Source: Candidatus Altimarinota bacterium (GTDB lineage Bacteria > Patescibacteriota > Gracilibacteria > BD1-5 > UBA2023). Taken from it: 64,000 nt of DNA. The stretch spans positions 1-64,000 of the forward strand of contig JALQWG010000008.1 of the NCBI GenBank assembly GCA_023260135.1. Direction: 5' to 3'. The position numbers and the translations under genes were made by a program. This document shows, piece after piece, positions 61,732-64,000 of this stretch. The notes below the pieces were generated by a model. That model worked only from the letters and a program-made list of their open reading frames with translations, made no database searches and was not told where the DNA came from. The first letter of the stretch is position 1. Each line of letters begins with the position of its first letter.

Positions 61732-61744
61732 ATTTTATCGATAA

Positions 61745-61807
61745 AAAAATCCCTCCGTTCACATGAGATATACGGCATACCCGAAAATACTCATGCAACA
61801 GAGGGAG
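61745..61807 (-). terminator. Long hairpin terminator after gatA
   Basis: On the minus strand TCCCTC pairs with GAGGGA, GTT with AAC, and CATGAG with CTCATG across a loop of about 25 nt, followed by seven Ts. It is longer than the other terminators here. It also lies between gatA (61829) and tag's start (61731). Confidence 0.7.
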
Positions 61808-61828
61808 ATGAAGAGGAGCTTTTTCATA

Positions 61829-63253
61829 CTAAAATACCTTCGGTTTTTTACTCTCCACAACACTTTTCATTGCTTGTTCCATAACATGTCCGACCATAAG
61901 ACATTTCTCCTCTCCGAGGACTGGACCGAGGATCTGGAGACCAACTGGGAGATCTATGCTCGCATCATCCTTCGGGCTCGCATATCCAACTGGCACAACG
62001 AGACCGGGGATACCAGCGAGTGAGGCAGGAATAGTAAATACATCTTCGAGATAGAGCGCGAGTGGATCATCTCCCTTGGCACCTATCTTCCATGCGACGG
62101 TCGGTGCTGTTGGAGTGACGATGACATCTACCTGTTTGAACGCTTTCTTGAAGTCATCACGGATGAGTTCGCGCACTGCTGAGGCTTTTTTATAATATGC
62201 ATCATAGAATCCTGATGAGAGTACAAATGATCCTACAAGTGAACGACGCTGTACCTCATTCCCGAGTCCTGCTGATCGATTCTCTGTGATATCTCCTCCT
62301 GTACCTGCGATGCTACCATAGCGAATTCCATCGAAACGAGCAAGATTGGATGCTACCTCAGCTGGACAGATGGTATAGTAGACTGATACTCCATGTTCAG
62401 TATGTGGAAGCGATATCTCTATAACTTCTGCTCCGAGTTCGCGGATTTTCGCGATAGCATTATCTATAGCAGTGCGTACACCTGGTTCTATACCGTCGAT
62501 GAAGTATTCACGAGGAATTCCGACTTTTAGTCCTGAGAGATCCTGACGTTCCCAGATGCTCGCATCGAGTGTCACTGGTACGTCGAGCGATGTTGCATCA
62601 TGTGCATCATGTCCTGCAGTTGCTCTATAAAGCATTCCCGCATCACGAACCGTCCGGGTAAAGTATCCAGGGGAATCAAGTGATGAAGCCATCGCCATGA
62701 CACCATAGCGAGAGTTGCGTCCGTATCCAGGCTTGAATCCGACGATACCACACATACTCGCAGGCTGACGAATCGAACCACCAGTATCTGTTCCGAGAGC
62801 TGCTGGAGCGAGTCCAGCCGCAACAGCGACAGCAGATCCAGATGATGAACCACCAGGGATACGAGTTGGATCCCATGGATTGCGAGCCGGACCAAATGCT
62901 GAGTTCTCACCACTTCCACCCATCGCAAACTCATCCATATTGGTCTTCCCGAACGAGATATATCCAGCATCCTTCATACGTGCTGTCACTGTTGATTCAT
63001 ACGGTGGAACGAAGTTTTCGAGCATATGAGATGCTGCAGTCGTACGAATACCTACCTCACAGAAGAGATCCTTCACAGAGATAGGAAGTCCACTTCACTG
63101 CGGTGTATCTGGAGGAAGTGTAGTGAATGCATTCAATTCTGAATTGTGTTCCTTGGCTCGTTCGAGAAAGTATGAATATATCTCCTGTGGTGTAGCTTTT
63201 CCTGTCTTGATGAGTTCGTCGAGTTCGATGAGAGAGAGATTTTTGAAGTCCAT
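61829..63253 (-). CDS. gatA: Aspartyl/glutamyl-tRNA amidotransferase subunit A
   Basis: 474 aa, usual for GatA. It makes Gln-tRNA-Gln (or Asn-tRNA-Asn) with GatB and GatC. The amidase triad is in place: Lys in GLPISVKDLFCEVG, cis-Ser in RIPGGSSSGSAVAVAAGLAP and nucleophile Ser in GTDTGGSIRQPASMCGIVGF. KPGYGRNSRYGVMAMASSLD and the C-terminal GLPVGLQIL-like DLPVGLQILGPVLGEEKCLM follow the family. The start is MDFKNLSLIELDELIKTGKA, and UGA codes Gly 52 (PQGSGLP). GatB and GatC are not in the window. Confidence 0.96.
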
Positions 63254-63374
63254 GAGTAAATATTGGTAGTATAATAATTATTTTTAGAGTATGTTTTTGG
63301 CTTCCATACTATGTCTATGCACTCTATCTATGCACTGACCCGGAGTATAGCGAAAAAAAAGTATAAAACAAGTT

Positions 63375-63401
63375 TTGACAAAAAATAAAAATGTGTATTA
63401 T
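63375..63401 (+). promoter_or_regulatory. Promoter before small gene
   Basis: TTGACA (63375-63380) with a TATTAT/TTATTT region at 63396-63401 (spacer 15-17 nt depending on choice). The gene starts at 63431. The rest of the gap 63254-63430 holds nothing else. Confidence 0.5.
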
Positions 63402-63430
63402 TTATTTTAAATTCTAATAAAACAATACTT

Positions 63431-63769
63431 ATGAATACTTCTAATTCTCATTTTATAAGACCTCTCTGAGGTGGTGCACCTATTCTCCCTGCGAGGTTTC
63501 ATGCAGAGGTACTCATCCAGATTCTCAGAGGAGAAGAAGGATTGAATCAAGCAACTATAAATTCAACTCTACAGTACTTCACAGAAGATCCTGACCTTCT
63601 CGTATTATGACAAGAGGTTCGTACAGAGATCCAAAAAGAATGAAATGGGGAACTCCTACTCAGTGGAACCAATAAACTTCCTGAACATCTGATTGACACT
63701 ATTCGGTCTCGTATAGCCAATGCTATGGAGTCTGTACATATCCATACACCAAGACCTAGTAACCACTAA
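63431..63769 (+). CDS. Hypothetical protein, 112 aa
   Basis: I do not recognise this protein. MNTSNSHFIRPLGGGAPILP (the first Gly of GGG is UGA) is followed by a helical domain (ARFHAEVLIQILRGEEGLNQ; TINSTLQYFTEDPDLLVLGQ) and SRIANAMESVHIHTPRPSNH. No signal peptide. It precedes another small gene by 15 nt and probably forms an operon with it. Confidence 0.6.
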
Positions 63770-63784
63770 TTTATCAAAAAAAGA

Positions 63785-64000
63785 ATGAATATAACACCAA
63801 CATCTGCAGAGGCATGAGTAATCCCGAATCATGTAAGAATAATACAAATTGATACAAGTATCAATCATACGGTTTCTTGAACGTTCCCTGAAGATTTAGT
63901 AAATTTTACAAGTCAGTCAATCTTGTATATTCATAGCGAACATGAATATGCCTTCCTGGATGAAAAGGCGGAAGAATTACTAGAACTCCCCTGAGATAGG
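63785..64000 (+). CDS. Hypothetical protein, partial at window edge
   Basis: Open from ATG 63785 to the end of the window (72 codons seen), with UGA codons at 63812, 63878 and 63992 as Gly. MNITPTSAEAGVIPNHVRII continues NFTSQSILYIHSEHEYAFLD. I do not recognise it. No signal peptide. It follows the 112-aa gene closely. Confidence 0.5.

Noticed and set aside
4983-63253. Many apparent frameshifted or truncated pseudogenes under the standard code
   Set aside because: All resolve to single intact frames when UGA is Gly; the breaks are never UAA or UAG.

Overview
The window comes from a bacterium that reads UGA as glycine instead of stop (genetic code 25). This code is known from Gracilibacteria (BD1-5) and Absconditabacteria (SR1) of the Patescibacteria/CPR; the window does not let me choose between them. 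Under the standard code nearly every gene appears broken. With UGA as Gly, the conserved proteins become continuous, and many UGA codons fall on glycines that are invariant in their families (PNPase S1 domain, DnaK codon 2, RF1, UvrB, LysRS, Tag, threonine dehydratase, CorA, class III cyclase). All coordinates below use code 25, so most genes are longer than a standard-code reading suggests. The only release factor gene seen is RF1, as expected.

Layout. 1-3014: end of an apparent integrated element, with a hypothetical gene and a large serine recombinase whose 3' end runs into tRNA-Glu. 3082-9671: rplK, a hypothetical gene, tRNA-Gly and tRNA-Arg, pnp, small unknown genes, riboflavin synthase, a minimal riboflavin kinase and tRNA-Cys. 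9706-13385: a SufB/SufD-family protein, a VirD4/TraG-like ATPase and a small GIY-YIG nuclease flanked by inverted repeats. 13620-22299: a minus-strand block of cell-surface proteins (a 1414-aa DUF11-repeat protein, a lipoprotein, a 1015-aa Pro-rich protein and a C-terminally anchored protein). 22439-29273: frr, mfd and a CHASE2 adenylate cyclase. 29304-33462: secreted, FecR-like and Ig-like surface proteins. 33976-38119: lysS, an ACT-like protein, a GNAT protein and an M23 peptidase. 38440-43163: an AT-rich, tightly overlapping five-gene operon (PLP enzyme, fatty-acid desaturase, threonine dehydratase and two unknowns). 43418-53545: prfA, tRNA-Leu, corA, a VanY-like carboxypeptidase and an operon of unknown genes with a BamE-like protein. 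53743-64000: dnaK with a CIRCE operator, bcp, a Ca2+/Na+ exchanger, NUDIX, uvrB, tag, gatA and two small unknown genes.

The most unusual pattern is a set of dispersed palindromic repeats. Some lie between genes, and one pair flanks the GIY-YIG nuclease gene in inverted orientation. Others sit in frame inside three housekeeping genes (mfd twice, lysS, tag), where they add peptide segments absent from the families. This resembles the Rickettsia palindromic elements. A second pattern is that start codons lack Shine-Dalgarno sequences, and several carry a -10 hexamer only 6-10 nt upstream, which suggests leaderless mRNAs.

Functionally the window mixes translation (rplK, frr, prfA, lysS, gatA, five tRNAs), RNA decay (pnp), repair (mfd, uvrB, tag), stress response (dnaK, bcp) and a large share of secreted or surface proteins. 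The surface share fits an epibiotic or host-attached life, which is inference from what is known of these phyla.
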